NCBI GenBank assembly: GCA_002633005.1
Contig: NMRA01000014.1
Coordinates: 1,272,838 to 1,336,837, forward strand
DNA from: Phoronis australis
Lineage: Eukaryota; Phoronida; Phoronidae
Direction of reading: 5' to 3'
DNA: 64,000 bases
Part shown: positions 25,391 through 38,500 of the stretch, piece by piece
Layout of the letters: every line of letters starts with the position of its first letter
How positions within the stretch are numbered: the stretch's first letter is position 1
Translations under genes and position numbers: made by a program
The notes under the pieces: generated by a model
The model's input: the letters and a program-made list of their open reading frames with translations, nothing else
What the model was told of the DNA's origin: nothing
Databases searched by the model: none

Positions 25391-28300
25391 ATGCCAATGG
25401 CAGAGATGCACTTGTCTGGTGAGGCCAGTGTGGAAGATTTCGTCAATACAGGGAGGACGGGTCGACGTAATGCCCTGCCTGATGTGTTAGATCCCCAGCA
25501 TGCTGCCGTCGGTACAGGCAACCTGGCTCTTGATTTACAAAAGTTACAGTGTTCCCCTGCAGGTAGGGTACAGCAGCTGACATCATGGGGTGGGGTGCAG
25601 GGGCGGATCCAGGATTTTGAGTTAGGGGGGGGGGGGCAGGGCAGAGAATTAGCCAGAATTTTGTCCGTCAGAAATTCGCACCACTGTGGTGGGGTGTTGT
25701 GTTATTCAGAACAGTAGGGATGACACCATGTGGCGTGGTTATGTGTTATCCAGGGCAGTAGGGCTAACACCATGTGGTAGCGTGTTGTGTATTCTGAGCA
25801 GAAGTGCTGACACCATGTGGTGGGGTGACGTGTTACCCAGGACAGCAGGGCTGACACCATGTGGTGGGGGTGATAGATTACCCAGAGCAGTAGAGCTGAC
25901 ACCATAAATTGGGGTGACGTGACGTGTTACCCAGGGCAGTTAGGGCCGACACCATGGGGTCGAAGGCTGATGCTGTGCAGGTACATATCCAACACCCCAC
26001 AAAGTCAAGTAAAACCTTAAAACCTTAATATCTAATGAATGTGGTTTCCAACTTCTTTCCTCTTTGCTCGCCAAAAAGTGTACTATTGTCTCAGGAACTT
26101 AAAATTAACATCTGTCGGTCAGTGCTGTTAACATGTTAGCCATGTAGTGATGAACAGAACAACATCTATAATTATAAACATAACATCATCGCATTAGCCT
26201 TCAAGAAAACGCATAGCGGAATTCAAATTATGGAATTTTAATACTGAACACCACCAAAATTTACACTTACTAAATTACTTGCTTTTCAAAGTTTTCTCAA
26301 AAAGTCCTATCTGATCTGTTGTCAAAACTGGAGTCTTTGACAGATTTAAAAAAGGACTGCTAAGGAAAATGTAGAAATGTTGCAAACTGATTTGTGCAGA
26401 AATATGGGGTGGAGTGTGGTAATTGTGACTAATAAGCATGTTGCAATGTATTCAGCATCTCCGAATTGTCCCTATAGTCTAGGTAGATGTGAACTAAACA
26501 ACAGTCACAATCATAGGTTACTAATCTGCTGTCAGTGACCTATGTAGTGACCACGAGTGCACGACTGTTCATCTGTAGGATCTGCACACTTCTTAAGTTT
26601 TCATTCACAGCCTCTCTTTATGTTCAACAGCTCGAATACTCCACGACTGCCTGTCCCCAGGTAAATTGTTTATTTGCCATTGCTTGTGCTTTTAACACTA
26701 GATGTTAACACCTTGCACGATCACCTGAATTACCATGAGAGACAGATTTATTGTTGGTTTACAAAGGGAGCTTGCTTGCTGTTGGTGGATCCTGATGCCA
26801 CTTCATCTCCTAGCTGTCATTTGCCATGCATGTTGCTGTATTAGGGAGTTTGATTGCTGTTGATAGATCATTAAGTCATTTCATCCCTCACCTGTCATTT
26901 ATTGTGCCGTTGCTGTACTTGAGAGTTTGATTGTTGTTGGTGATCATGAAGCCATTTCACGTCTCAGCTGTCATTTATTGTGCATGTTTCAAGTTGCTTA
27001 CTGAAATTCTTTGAGTTTTTAGGTTACGGTTCCATTTAAAATGTAATCCATAGAGTACCAACTTCATTCTTTTGCATTCATTTGTTACATGCATGGATCT
27101 TCCATTAGATTATCTTTCACGGATTTTTAGGTGCATATGTCAACACCAAGGTCATTGTTATCCATCAAGTACTTTAATTTGTTTGCTGTTGATGAAATTT
27201 GATTACGCATATGACACTAAAGGAGGGGTCAGTGTTAGATGATTTGATACAGACATGTACATCAGGGATAGGCCAGTAATATGATTTGACACAGACTTGC
27301 ATATACAGAAGGGATGGGCCTGCCGTGACGAATGATTGTTACAAACATGTACATCAGGGAGGGGTCAGTCTCAATGTTTGACAGACTTGCATGTGCAGAG
27401 GGGAGGGCCCAGCAGTGGTAGTTTTCAGATAAACCCGGCTTCCTTGATACCCCTTGGTGGCCATTTTGATATGGTACAAATTATCCTATTCTTGAGGTTT
27501 TACATTTTTATTGGGATAAATTTTGGTATTTTTTGCTAGAATTTGGCTATTATCTTCTACTACGTAGTGGTGGTTATGTATCTTGAGTAGAATTTGAATT
27601 TGATCTACAAAACGCCATGTGCTAAAGGTCCCCACAGGACTGCTTAATGAGAAACCTTGGAGGAAAATGTGAAACGGACATCAACAGAAACATGAAGAAA
27701 TATTTGACTTTAACATAAATTGATTATCAACAAAACCACATAAACAGGAATAAAAACTCATTTTAGGAGCAAGCACCAGGAAGCACTTGGCCTATTTTAT
27801 TTGTGCATCCGAGGAATGCGCACGCTCTGAGAACTTTGCCCGTTTCAGTAAAATAACACCATTGTCATAAAAAAGCACTTAAATTTGACCGCTTATTTTG
27901 AATGTTACATTCCGTTGTTTTTGCTGTGCTTCATTGTGGGTGCATGTCGATGTTGAATTTTTGCTGTAGCGACTTTGTGCAGCTCTGTCCTATTCCATAG
28001 TGCAAAGCACCAGTAGACCACTACATTTAAACTCTAGCCTTTTGCTTTCCGTTGAATTTGGCTAGCCTTTACCAAATATTTTTCACAATCTTTTCAATTA
28101 GATGACTTGTTCACATGTGCCATGTTACATTACCGGTAAGGGAGACAATCTAAATTTATGCAGTTATATACAACATTGATTTCTGTCCATTATGTTGTAC
28201 ATGTAGGTATCCTGAGAAGCCAATGTGTAACTTTGACAGGATAATGTGCTAGCTCAACAATTGTTTAGAATTCATTTGTGGGATGCTTTCTAAGCCATTC

Positions 28301-28833
28301 TTGTTTAAATGTGACCGAGCTTTGTCATGCATTAGTGCTGACAACAAAGTATCTGCATTCTTGTTTCAGGCCATGTTTCTGCATTGTGCATAACTGTTAC
28401 GGTAAAATCTCACCAATTTCGGACAAAAATAATTGCTAAAAGTAGTCTTTTTACATTTTCAAACCCTTCTAATATTGTTTTGAATGTCCACAATTTCCCC
28501 AAAATGTCGTCTGAAGATGGGCATGGCATAGACTTTGAAAATGTTATAACATTTATTATTATTATAGTGCTACTAATCTTTTATTTAAAGAAATGAAAAC
28601 GTAAATTTCACTTGTCCACCATATTGTGTCCTAAATTGGTACGATTTTACCAGAACAATAGTTCAGTTTAGTTTGTGGGCGACTAGAAGCACACGTGGCC
28701 CGCTCACCTGCCCACCTGTACTCACCTGACATCTTATGTTTCAGATGACAACGAGGCCAACAAGTCAAGTATAGCATGCACTGATCACCAAAGTCAGAAT
28801 AAAACAAACAGTGAAACGGAGGGCAAGACATAG
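25391..28833 (+). CDS. PKIA: cAMP-dependent protein kinase inhibitor (PKI)
   Basis: Small heat-stable inhibitor that occupies the catalytic cleft of the PKA catalytic subunit as a pseudosubstrate. Coding exons 25391-25562 and 28745-28833 (phase 1 joint, stop TAG 28831-28833) give 86 residues, close to the 70-80 usual for the family. Seen: the high-affinity Phe (DF at 16-17), Arg22, and the pseudosubstrate GRTGRRNAL (21-29), in which RRNA carries Ala at the phospho-acceptor position. NLALDLQKL (44-52) corresponds to the leucine-rich nuclear export signal, although the last hydrophobic position of the vertebrate motif is not kept. The tail is polar (NSETEGK). The intron sits where the vertebrate gene also splits, after the export signal. 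ATG 25391 is the first Met after the acceptor; the exon starts with an 8-bp leader. Which vertebrate paralogue (A, B or G) is closest cannot be told; the symbol is a family label. Confidence 0.93.
25590..25640. repeat. Possible MITE terminus plus poly-G
   Basis: CAGGGGCGGATCCAGGATTTT followed by a long G run looks like one end of a hAT-type non-autonomous element; the matching other end was not found. Confidence 0.35.
25689..25955. repeat. ~42-bp minisatellite in the PKI intron
   Basis: Six or so imperfect copies built on GTGTTACCCAGGGCAGTAGG and GCTGACACCATGTGGTGGGG. Confidence 0.88.
25960..28744. other. PKI intron sequence
   Basis: Between the two coding exons. Weak local repeats (TGATTTGACACAGACTTGCA and ACATGTACATCAGGGA at 27230-27420). 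No further exon seen. Confidence 0.6.
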
Positions 28834-29050
28834 CTGCAATGTAGAGTCTAGTTCCAGTTTGTGACCAAAGATATGATTTATTTAATATCAAGACAGAGAC
28901 TTGTTCTTTCTACTTTGTAAGGTTTTTCATAAGTATATGGACTAGTGTTATTTAATTGAGTATTTGTAATCATCTAGTGCAATGCATCGGCAACACGTTA
29001 ACCATAGATTTCTTGTTTTCAAGTAAACTGAAATAAAAATGTTGTTTCTT
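28834..29050 (+). other. PKI 3' untranslated region with polyadenylation signal
   Basis: The first canonical AATAAA after the stop codon is at 29032-29037, followed by a T-rich stretch. This would give a compact 3' UTR of roughly 220 bases. Confidence 0.6.
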
Positions 29051-29859
29051 TAAGTCCTCAAACCCGTGTGTAGAATGTTACTGTTTTTATGCACCCACAT
29101 GTATCTGTGGGCGCGTTATACCATCATCCCATGTCGTTAACCCCTTCCATGCAGTGCCCACTGCTGTTTTGATTTCCAAAACCCTAGAACAATGTCTGTG
29201 AAAGTGAAACGTCCCTGTAATGTGTCGAGCCGTCACCTGTTCAAACCTTTTGAATACCACTTCAAGGTGCGCTGCGGCTCAAAGGCATTTCCGACTGCCT
29301 TTTAGTGGAGTCAATTGTTTTCGTTAGTTATTACCCCTGCGTGATTTTGATTACTGCGGGTTAAGCAATCCAATCACTGCTCTTTGCTCGGTTTCAACTG
29401 TCGCACACCGCTTTTGTGCAATTTCTGCTTTTCAATTCAGACTTTCCTGAAGGAATTAAATAAGCAACACACCTAGGACTAGAACGCATCTTGCATAGTT
29501 AATGAGGTAGTCCAGGATACCACTTTATCGAGAACTCTAAGTCCCCCGCTGTTCATCATAAAAATGACTTCTTGTCACTAGGAACAGGACACTTTGAATC
29601 TAAGATTGTAAAAGCGTACGTTGTGAAGGATTGTAACTTGTACTAAAATACGTTATGTAAAATGGTGACTTCAAAATGGTAAGTTGTAACAAGGTTTGAC
29701 TGTAGTGAGTTGATTTCTAAGATGGATCGACAATAGCTTAGTCTAGTTTATTGTGGTTGGGCACTGCTTTGTTGGAAGTTTGAAGAGTTATTTGCATAGC
29801 TCCGTGTCCTGCTACTATGCGTTGGTGTCTGGTATGACATAACTGTGTCCAGGTGTAAT

Positions 29860-30021
29860 GTGTTGACATCTGATGTGACCCTAGCTATGTGTTGACATCT
29901 GGTGTGACCTACTCCCTTGCATAACTCTGTATCCAGCTATAATGTGTTGACATCTGATGTGACCACGGCTGTGTGTTGACATCTGGTGTGACCACATCTG
30001 TGTTGACATCTGGTTTGACCA
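29860..30021. repeat. ~30-bp minisatellite
   Basis: Copies of GTGTTGACATCTGRTGTGACC separated by variable spacers (ends of units at about 29880, 29909, 29963, 29992, 30019). Confidence 0.85.
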
Positions 30022-32500
30022 ATGTTTTCTTGGTGCAAATCTTCCCTCTTTTTCTGTTCCCTTGTAGTAGCTATAGTTGGTTATACCACATTTTGATATG
30101 AAATACTGACAACTCAAATCAGCCAAACCTAGAGATGGTAACTTATTAAAGCGAAATCCAGCCGTTATTTAATACCAGAGTGCTTGACCTTGAAGCAATT
30201 CACTGCAGAATTTCGCGTAAGTTAGCAAAAGATGAATCTGTTCATCCGACTTGAACAAGTATTCCCCTGGTGTGTTGTGGACACTTGGCTGTATGTAACA
30301 CTTAATCTAGTCAAAAAAATAAATGTTTCTTGGCAATTTTTTGAGAGTTGCGAAACGCCAAAATTAGACCAGGAGTTTTTTGTAATTGAATAGTAAGTGG
30401 GTCTAGGACCTTCGTTTGCTGAAGTGTGGTGATTGTGGGAAGAGCACTGTTCTGATTCCGCGTATAGGCCATGATTGACTCGTGGACCATCACAGTTTGG
30501 ATCATTTAGAACAACAGCTGATCAAGGTAAATATAACCTTATTACCAAATCTGGGCACTAACAAATATCTTCAGAACTGTAGAATTTAACTCAAAAATTC
30601 ATATTTTTTGAACGTCTGGATAATTTCATTTTCGACTTGGCACTGATATGACATTGAACCTCAAAAATGATGCTTGATTTCTAAAACGCTTCATTTTTGT
30701 TCCATGCAACGTTTTTTCATTCAAATGCATTAGCTTTTTAATGGATCGCACAATTTAGTAAAAGTTTCGAATGATCAACTGTTGATTTCAAATTTACTGG
30801 AAAGTTGTTTTATGGTTCCATCCAGCACCAAGTCCCATGCAACACAAATTAGGTCAAACCAAAATAGCAAATCTAAAATTGTAATAAATCGAGCTAAATG
30901 CAACAAATCGTCCCGTTGAAGCAGTCAATGAACTCTGTCCAGTTCATTGTTTTGTCATGTGCAATTCAGAATTCTCGCCATATAAAATAAAAGATTTCAC
31001 CTAAAACATAAACCAAAATGATGGTTTTCATAGTACTGCACAGCACTTTAATCTGCATAAATAGTCAACTGTGATGCATTGAATACCATTGCTGCAGTGG
31101 GTATAACCACGTGTTTGTGGGAGTCTTGTGTGTCAAAATGTGTGTGACATATAGTGGCTGTGAACCTCTTCACATCAGCACAATGCAAGTTAAGGCGTCC
31201 ATCAATTTTATTTACAGTGTTTTGTTTAGCTACAATAATATGGCTTGGACAGACATTGCCATACATCAACGTGCCACTACAGAAATAATGGATTTTTGAA
31301 CCAAACTTTCCAGTTGTTAACTCATCCGAGTGATTTATAAAATATCAAATAAATGATACTCCACACATGGTGTCATTTGCCATGCTGATCTATTCTCACG
31401 ATCTATTAATACTTTCCATGTCATAAACAGATCACTCCCGGAAGTCTGTAGAATTGCGACTTTTTATTCACCCGAGGAGTCCCAATGTACTTGTGGAGAA
31501 TTAAGAGCTGCATTTTTACATCAACCCATTTATACTGGCCATTCACTACTAAATGTTTCAATATATCGACTCATGGGTGCATTGCTTGAAAAGCCCTGGT
31601 ATCATCAAGCCGTGATGCAAGTGCATGGTGAGAAATTTCTTGGATTATCTGTGTTATCGCACGTCAGAACAGTACGGGAGTGTGTCCGTTTTGACAAGTA
31701 TCCACAATGGCACCATTAACCCTTTCTTGCAGTGCTGATAACAGGCAGTATAACTTTATGTAATGTTTTGAATGGCTAAATTTAAATCAAGCCCCAGGAA
31801 TCTCAATTTCAAGACTTTTTTAAACATTAATCTGCGTGCCGTGTTACAAAGCTTGATGAGTATCTTCTCATATTTCTGACCAATCGAGGTTATATCAATT
31901 GTGTGTTACCCTCATTGAAATATAAAGACAACAAGAAAATTGAAAAATTTATTATTTCCACTTGTAACAAGTCAAGATCAACATTTATGACTAAATCTTC
32001 CATGTTTCACTGATTCTTCAGTAACTGAAGTAGATCAACCATAGTCCTGGTTGAATCTGACCTATATCAGACAATTGTTGAAGACACGGCTAAAGCGTAC
32101 ATATAATACGATACTTGTCAAGAACAGTAATACAAACAGCAGTTAAACAAAGTTTTGAAGTTGTTTGTTAAGAGTTTTGTATATATAGTTCATGTTGCAC
32201 GTATTTAAATGTTAAATGAGTCTTTTTCACAGGTAATTAATAGTGCTATTGATTTCAGCCAATAGGTGTTAATTCATTTCACACTGAGTTTTTGGCTGTG
32301 AATGAGGTTTAAGTTTGTATTCAAGATGTAAATGTGTTTTCATGCCTTTTTATAAAATAAAAAACAGTGCTCAGTTGCAAGTTCTGTCTATGTCTCAGCC
32401 ACTCTGCATCAACCTGCCTCTTCATTCAGTTATTGAGGAGTAAACTAGCAGTGCTCATTCAATGCTATGACCACTGGTCAGGACCACATTTGACTGCTGG
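30022..32500. other. Intergenic sequence between PKI and SNRNP48
   Basis: No exon recognised. A minus-strand AATAAA (plus TTTATT at about 31948-31953) could serve SNRNP48, about 550 bp past its stop codon. Confidence 0.4.
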
Positions 32501-35500
32501 TCAGTCCTTATGACTGTGACCATGTTTCTTGTGTTTTTTGTGCCTTCTGTCTTTATCCCGTGATCTACTTCTGCTTCTGTAAAATGCAAACCAACATTCG
32601 TGCATTAGTAATTATTATTCATAAGGTGAAAACACAGTACATTTTTGGCAAGAAGTCCATCAAAATCCATTAACTGTCTTCACTGGGCTTCTAGATAATG
32701 GAATTACGTTGGCAACCAATTTGAAGCCAGCCAACAGAGCCATTGACTTGAGCATAAAATAATTCCATGCCTGAAACAAACCTGCAATATCCAAGCACTG
32801 ATGGCATTCATTGCTGATCAAGTACCACTTTAGACTAACTGGGTTACTATTGAATCAAGTTTTGAGAATCTGGATTAGCAGCTCACATACATGTGATCCA
32901 TGCATTTCTTTTCCTAAATTAAATGATTGGTCAAATTGCTGGTACCCAGAGAGTTTGTTTCAAAACTCCCTTCAAATTACAATGGGCTGCACCACAAAAA
33001 GGTTCAGTAAACCAGACTTGTTCATTTTAAATAAGGAATGTGAAATATAAATAATTTGGGCTTTGCCAAAGAAGTTGTTTCAATAGCCATAAGTCAAAGA
33101 CCATTATTTTTTTAAAAGACTACAGCTGGATAAATTCTTTTCAGAAACACCGTGCCCTTAGTAATTGAACTTTTCATTCAAGCACCGAATCTAACAAACA
33201 TTCTTTGATACAGCGGAGAACTTTCCAGTGAAACCAATAAGCTGAACCAGCCTGTACAACCAATTGGCTAATGACATTCACAGAGTGTTTCAGTGATTGT
33301 CACAGGCCTCTGAATGCCTACACACAGGCACTAAATAATACAAAATGGAAACGAGTCCTCCACAGTAATTACAGTGTTTCTTTGAGTTGTAAATGAACTA
33401 TCTGTTCAACTTGAACATTATCCATGCATACGCATTCAGGATTCATCAGCCTATCTTGAAAGAAGATAATTTACGTTCTGTCACCTCGTCCTTATCATTT
33501 GAGAATAATTCATCTGTTGTTTCCTGCTCAGTTTTGAATAAACGCATAGTGTTCAATGAGATTAACAGAGAATAAACTTATATTACAATATTTGAACAAT
33601 TGGTTACACAGAGTCAATCAACTATTGTGATAGATTACGACTCCAATTTACTCAATGTCAGCTTCACTGATGTTACAAAAAATTTCTCAGGTGCTTACTA
33701 ATTTTAGTTTGACATACGTTGGTACGAACTCCCAGGCCAGTTGTCAAACAAAAGCACTTGAAAAAATAATTGCAGGTGTTCTGTGGGCCCATTGCACTGA
33801 TCACCCGGAACCATTTTTATACTTAATCAATATGTAATTAAAACCGAGCTGAGGAGCTTATGACCTGGCTCATTGGTCTAGCAGCATGCCCTAGTGGGAT
33901 TTGAACCCCAAACTTCAAGTAAAGGAAGTAGACACCTTTCACACCTGGCCACACTGTCTCCCTAACACGTACACTTCCAAGCACTACACTTCATAATTTA
34001 CCTGTGTTTCTTTTTCTTTTTGTGTTTCGGACTGCGTTCTCTTGATGACCTTAGGTCACGTTCACTACGAGGGCTGGACCTTGTTGACCCCATAATCCCA
34101 ATCTCCGAGGTCTCCTCACAGGCTGAATCAGCAAGTCTTTGATCTTCCACTTTTTCTTGCTTTATCTTGACGGCCATAGCTGTGTTATCTTTGCATCTTT
34201 TTTCCAAAATCTCCATCTGGTTGTTAATTACTTCTCGCATAATCTAATAGAATATAGAACAATTGTAACTGGAAAGTTCAACGTACATAAAGAATAAAAT
34301 CATGGCTCCTAAGATACCGACTAAACTAACAATATGAGGAACTGTATGTTTCAATCAACATCACACAAAACTTACACCACACCAACCATTCTATTAAACT
34401 GTTCATTCTATCGCGCTGCTCATTCTATCGCGCTGCTCATTCTATAGCGCTGCTCATTCTATCGCGCTGCTCATTCTATCGCGCTGCTCATTCTATCGCG
34501 CTGCTCATTCTATCGCGCTGCTCATTCTATCGCGCTGCTCATTCTATCGCGCTGCTCATTCTATCGCGCTGCTCATTCTATCGCGCTGCTCATTCTATCG
34601 CGCTGTTCATTCTATCGCGCTGTTCATTCTATTGTACTGTTCATTCTATCGCACTGTTCAATCTATCGCACTGTTCATTCTAATACACTGTTCATCAGGG
34701 TAGAGTTCAGTAGCTATCTCGCAGCTAGAAAAATTTAGCCAAAATCACGTTCTCAATACATTTAAAATACACAGCAATATCTCACATTTCGCAAAGTCTT
34801 AGTTTTTAGCGAGGTCCTAGTGTTACTGAACTCTATCCAAGTACATGATCAGAGTGGAGATCGCCTGATGGAAAAGCAGAAAAGCACATAAAGGAGCACA
34901 TAGCAAAAAATGTGAGCCCTGTTTGCTGTGTAACATAAGTGTGCTGTCTCTTCAGCTAATGAGCTTAGTCAATACCCAGTTTAATTAAAATGGTAGTGTC
35001 CTGTGAAATTGGTCTCGGTTATTGTTATGTGATTTGACCATCTTTCAATACAAGATTTAACACCGACCTCAGCTCATGTTGATGCTACTGACTGGTAATT
35101 TATCAGTGTAACTGAAAGCCTTTATAAACCTATGTTCTCACATAGAAACTACAAAAAAACTAAAAGAATTAACTTATGATTTAGACTACTTGCCATTATC
35201 CTTGAGTCTACGCTCCACAAATAAAATGACATGATGTGAAAGGTGGACTTTAAGAGCCTGGTCTCAAGCAATAATGAATTGCCATTTTTTTTCCAAATGC
35301 TAGATATCTCATTTACTTGGACTAAGCAACAATTTGTTACCAATTTCATAACCATAAATGGTCTACATCAAAAGTTGTTTCTTGTGACTGAAGGCGGGGT
35401 CATTGTCATAGCTGGTTCAAGTAAACTGAATATGATGACAACTGATGGGAAACAAAATGTTGTAAGTTCACTACCTCTGTCTGACTTTTCTTTGTTGTGT

Positions 35501-38500
35501 GCACATTTTTGGCTCTATATGACTGTCTTCTACGCTTATAATCGCGTTCTTCCGCCAGCACTTCCAAGTAACTCTTTTGCTGACCTTCCTCTGCAAAATG
35601 TGCACGTGAACAGTACAAATGGAGGAAAAATAAATAGACACATAAAAAATGAGTCAAAAATTCATTATAAAACAGTATGCGCTAGCACACTAACAGCAAC
35701 TGTGTTTACCTTCGTTTTTCTTCTCACTTCCGTTGTTCAGAAACATCAACTCATCCTCTGACATATGTACTAACTTCTTTGAATCTTTGGCCGTCTTGAC
35801 ACAGTAGTCATATAGTGCTAATCTTTCAGTAGCTGTCAAAGTCGTCTGAGCTCGTTCAAAGGTCAGTGGAATCTCTTTGTGTAACAGTGGATGTCCTCCT
35901 GTGGGAAATATTGGCAAAACTGAAATGGTACACTACAGCGCAGAAGTGAACATTAAGTCAACAAAGGTACAGACAAACATCCAGTATGTCACTTATGATC
36001 AACGAGCTGTCATTAGACACTCTCCTGACTAGGTGGGTGGACAGCACAATGAGCACACCCACATAGTTAATGGGATAATGGTAATCAAGTCCTCCCACTA
36101 AGTTATTCCCATTTATAATACATGATCTTCCAGACAGGCCAATCACAAGGCACGTCACATGACATCCATCATAGTACCGTACTCGTTCAGTTTACTATAT
36201 AGGACATTTTGATTGGAGAACTCAATACCGGGGGATGAGAGATAAACAAAACATGGATAGTTAACAAAATTCTTAAAAAGTGCGAGGTGGGTGCTTATAC
36301 TAACAGTCAATCGGGTTAACGGCAAGGGAGCTGCATTGAGGTTGGACTTCACGTGACAACGGAATGTAAGACAGTGGAACCTATGACTAGTACTAGAGTA
36401 GTTTCTGTTGAAACTGACAAATTGTTACTCAAAGGCTAGCTTTTTGGGAGATGTAATTTTGATGAAACGAGCATACAAGCCACCAGCACTTTTAAGGAAG
36501 TCTCGGTAATATAATTTGAGGGTGGCGGGCAAGCTGAACATGGGTGCTCAAAAGTGAGAATTGGGAAATTTCAGGGGTGGACAGTAAGCTAAGCATGACC
36601 GTTGACTGAGCATGTACTATAGACATAATTTTCAATAGCACAGTGCAAGATAAAAACAATAATGAGGTGACACATTGACACTTAGGACAATCTGATCCTG
36701 AATGCCTCCACAGATGGGGCCGAGATCACTTCGTTTCTCAATACATTCCACTGAAGAATAGTGGTAGGTAAACAACTCCTACACACGGGGGCTTTCACCC
36801 AAGTTATTACACAATCTAGATACCAGCCCTGAAGCATCTTATTCGAATTCTTAGGTGTAATGAATTAAAAATAGTCCGATAACAGAAATCACATCATTTT
36901 TAACATAACTTACCTCTTAAATACTATAAGTTTGAATTTGTGAATGTAAGCGCAAGGATGAAATTGTTTGACAAATAAGCAAATTCCGATGTGCAAAATG
37001 GAGCTTCAGTTTTCACTTTTCATCTTAACATTTCTAACTTCTTTATAGCTTTGTTAGCATTTAAAATAAGAACAGACAAAAACAGTTTCTATGCCAGGTA
37101 TTTCAGAAGTTACTTTAATGCACAGTGCAATAAGCAAAGAAGTATTTTCCACTTAAAATATTTACCTTTTTATGTACTATTTTGAATGTATTAACAATTT
37201 GGCTTACACACCAACTTAAGTCACAGCGTTGGTAGAATGCATTACAGCAAATATGTAGATTTTCTCATGTTTACAAATGACACAAGCTCATTAAGTACTA
37301 GATCAGCCAAACCAGAGAAATCTTGTGAAATAAGAAAAGGATTATTCAAGGAGTATCAGAAAACTTAATTATCTTTAGTAAGTTGGGCCATCAGTTCTGC
37401 ATAGTCTGGCATAAAATTTCACCTTTGCATATGTGCAATTCTTGTTTACCAATGAATTGTGTATCGCTTAAATTTTAGAGAACACGCAGACGAAACTTTC
37501 TTTTACGGACTACAGTTCGTGACATACAGTGGCTAAGTCCATATAAGAGAGCATGCATTGCAATTTGTACGTATATCCAAGGAGAGCAGTAATACAGCTG
37601 CTTGAACAACAATTACATAATTATTTAGAACTCCATTAAATGTTCAAAGGATACTATGTCTCAATAGGATACAATCTCTGTTAATACGTACTTGCAATAA
37701 GGCTGAAATTAAAGAAGTTAAGGATTAGTAAACTCAGTAAGCAGTATACGTAAGAAGTCAATCATAGATATGTCGCTAAAACTTCAGCCATGACAGATAT
37801 TGAATGCATAGTAAGTACAGGAACAAAGTGCGGAACTAACGACACAATTATATCTTGGTAAATTAGCAAGTGTGAGAGAAGAGCCATCCGTACACCCACC
37901 TTGACTGTTGTTGCTGGCAGCTTGCCTCAGTATATCATTCTGTAGTTGAACATCTGAAACAGTGCACAATAGTTCAACGGGTGACTTATATCAAATAGTT
38001 GGTTCCGGTACGGAGAACATACACAGAACAAACAGCAGTGTTTGCTACACCTATCTATTTCCATTAATACCACTCTAAAAACTAAAACGTGAAATGAATC
38101 ATCAACAGTTGCACATAATAATTTCATGCTGTGAACAGATTTACTCCATGGCAACAGCATTGAGAACAGACAAGTGCAACAATAGATTTACTCTCAGTAA
38201 CTGCACTGACAATACCCATGTTCAACAATAGACTTAAGGACCTCCACTGCCTAATGATCGAACCTTAAAGGAATGTTTCGCACGTTTAGTAAAAATACTG
38301 TCTCCCCAATTACATTTCAAACTATGCAAAATACCCAGCCAGCATTATTACATGTCAAAACACCCCCAATGATTCTTGGGTGTACTTGCAAACAGCTCAC
38401 AGGGCCACCAGCCAACTGCATAACCGTCATTAATTTGCAACATTTTGGGTCATAAAATGAAATTATCGGGTACAAAAATGATTTTCTAAGAACGCCTTGA

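Noticed and set aside
35243-35761. 172-codon open frame on the plus strand
   Set aside because: It is antisense to SNRNP48 exons 35590-35475 and 35898-35710 and the introns between; no family motif in that direction.
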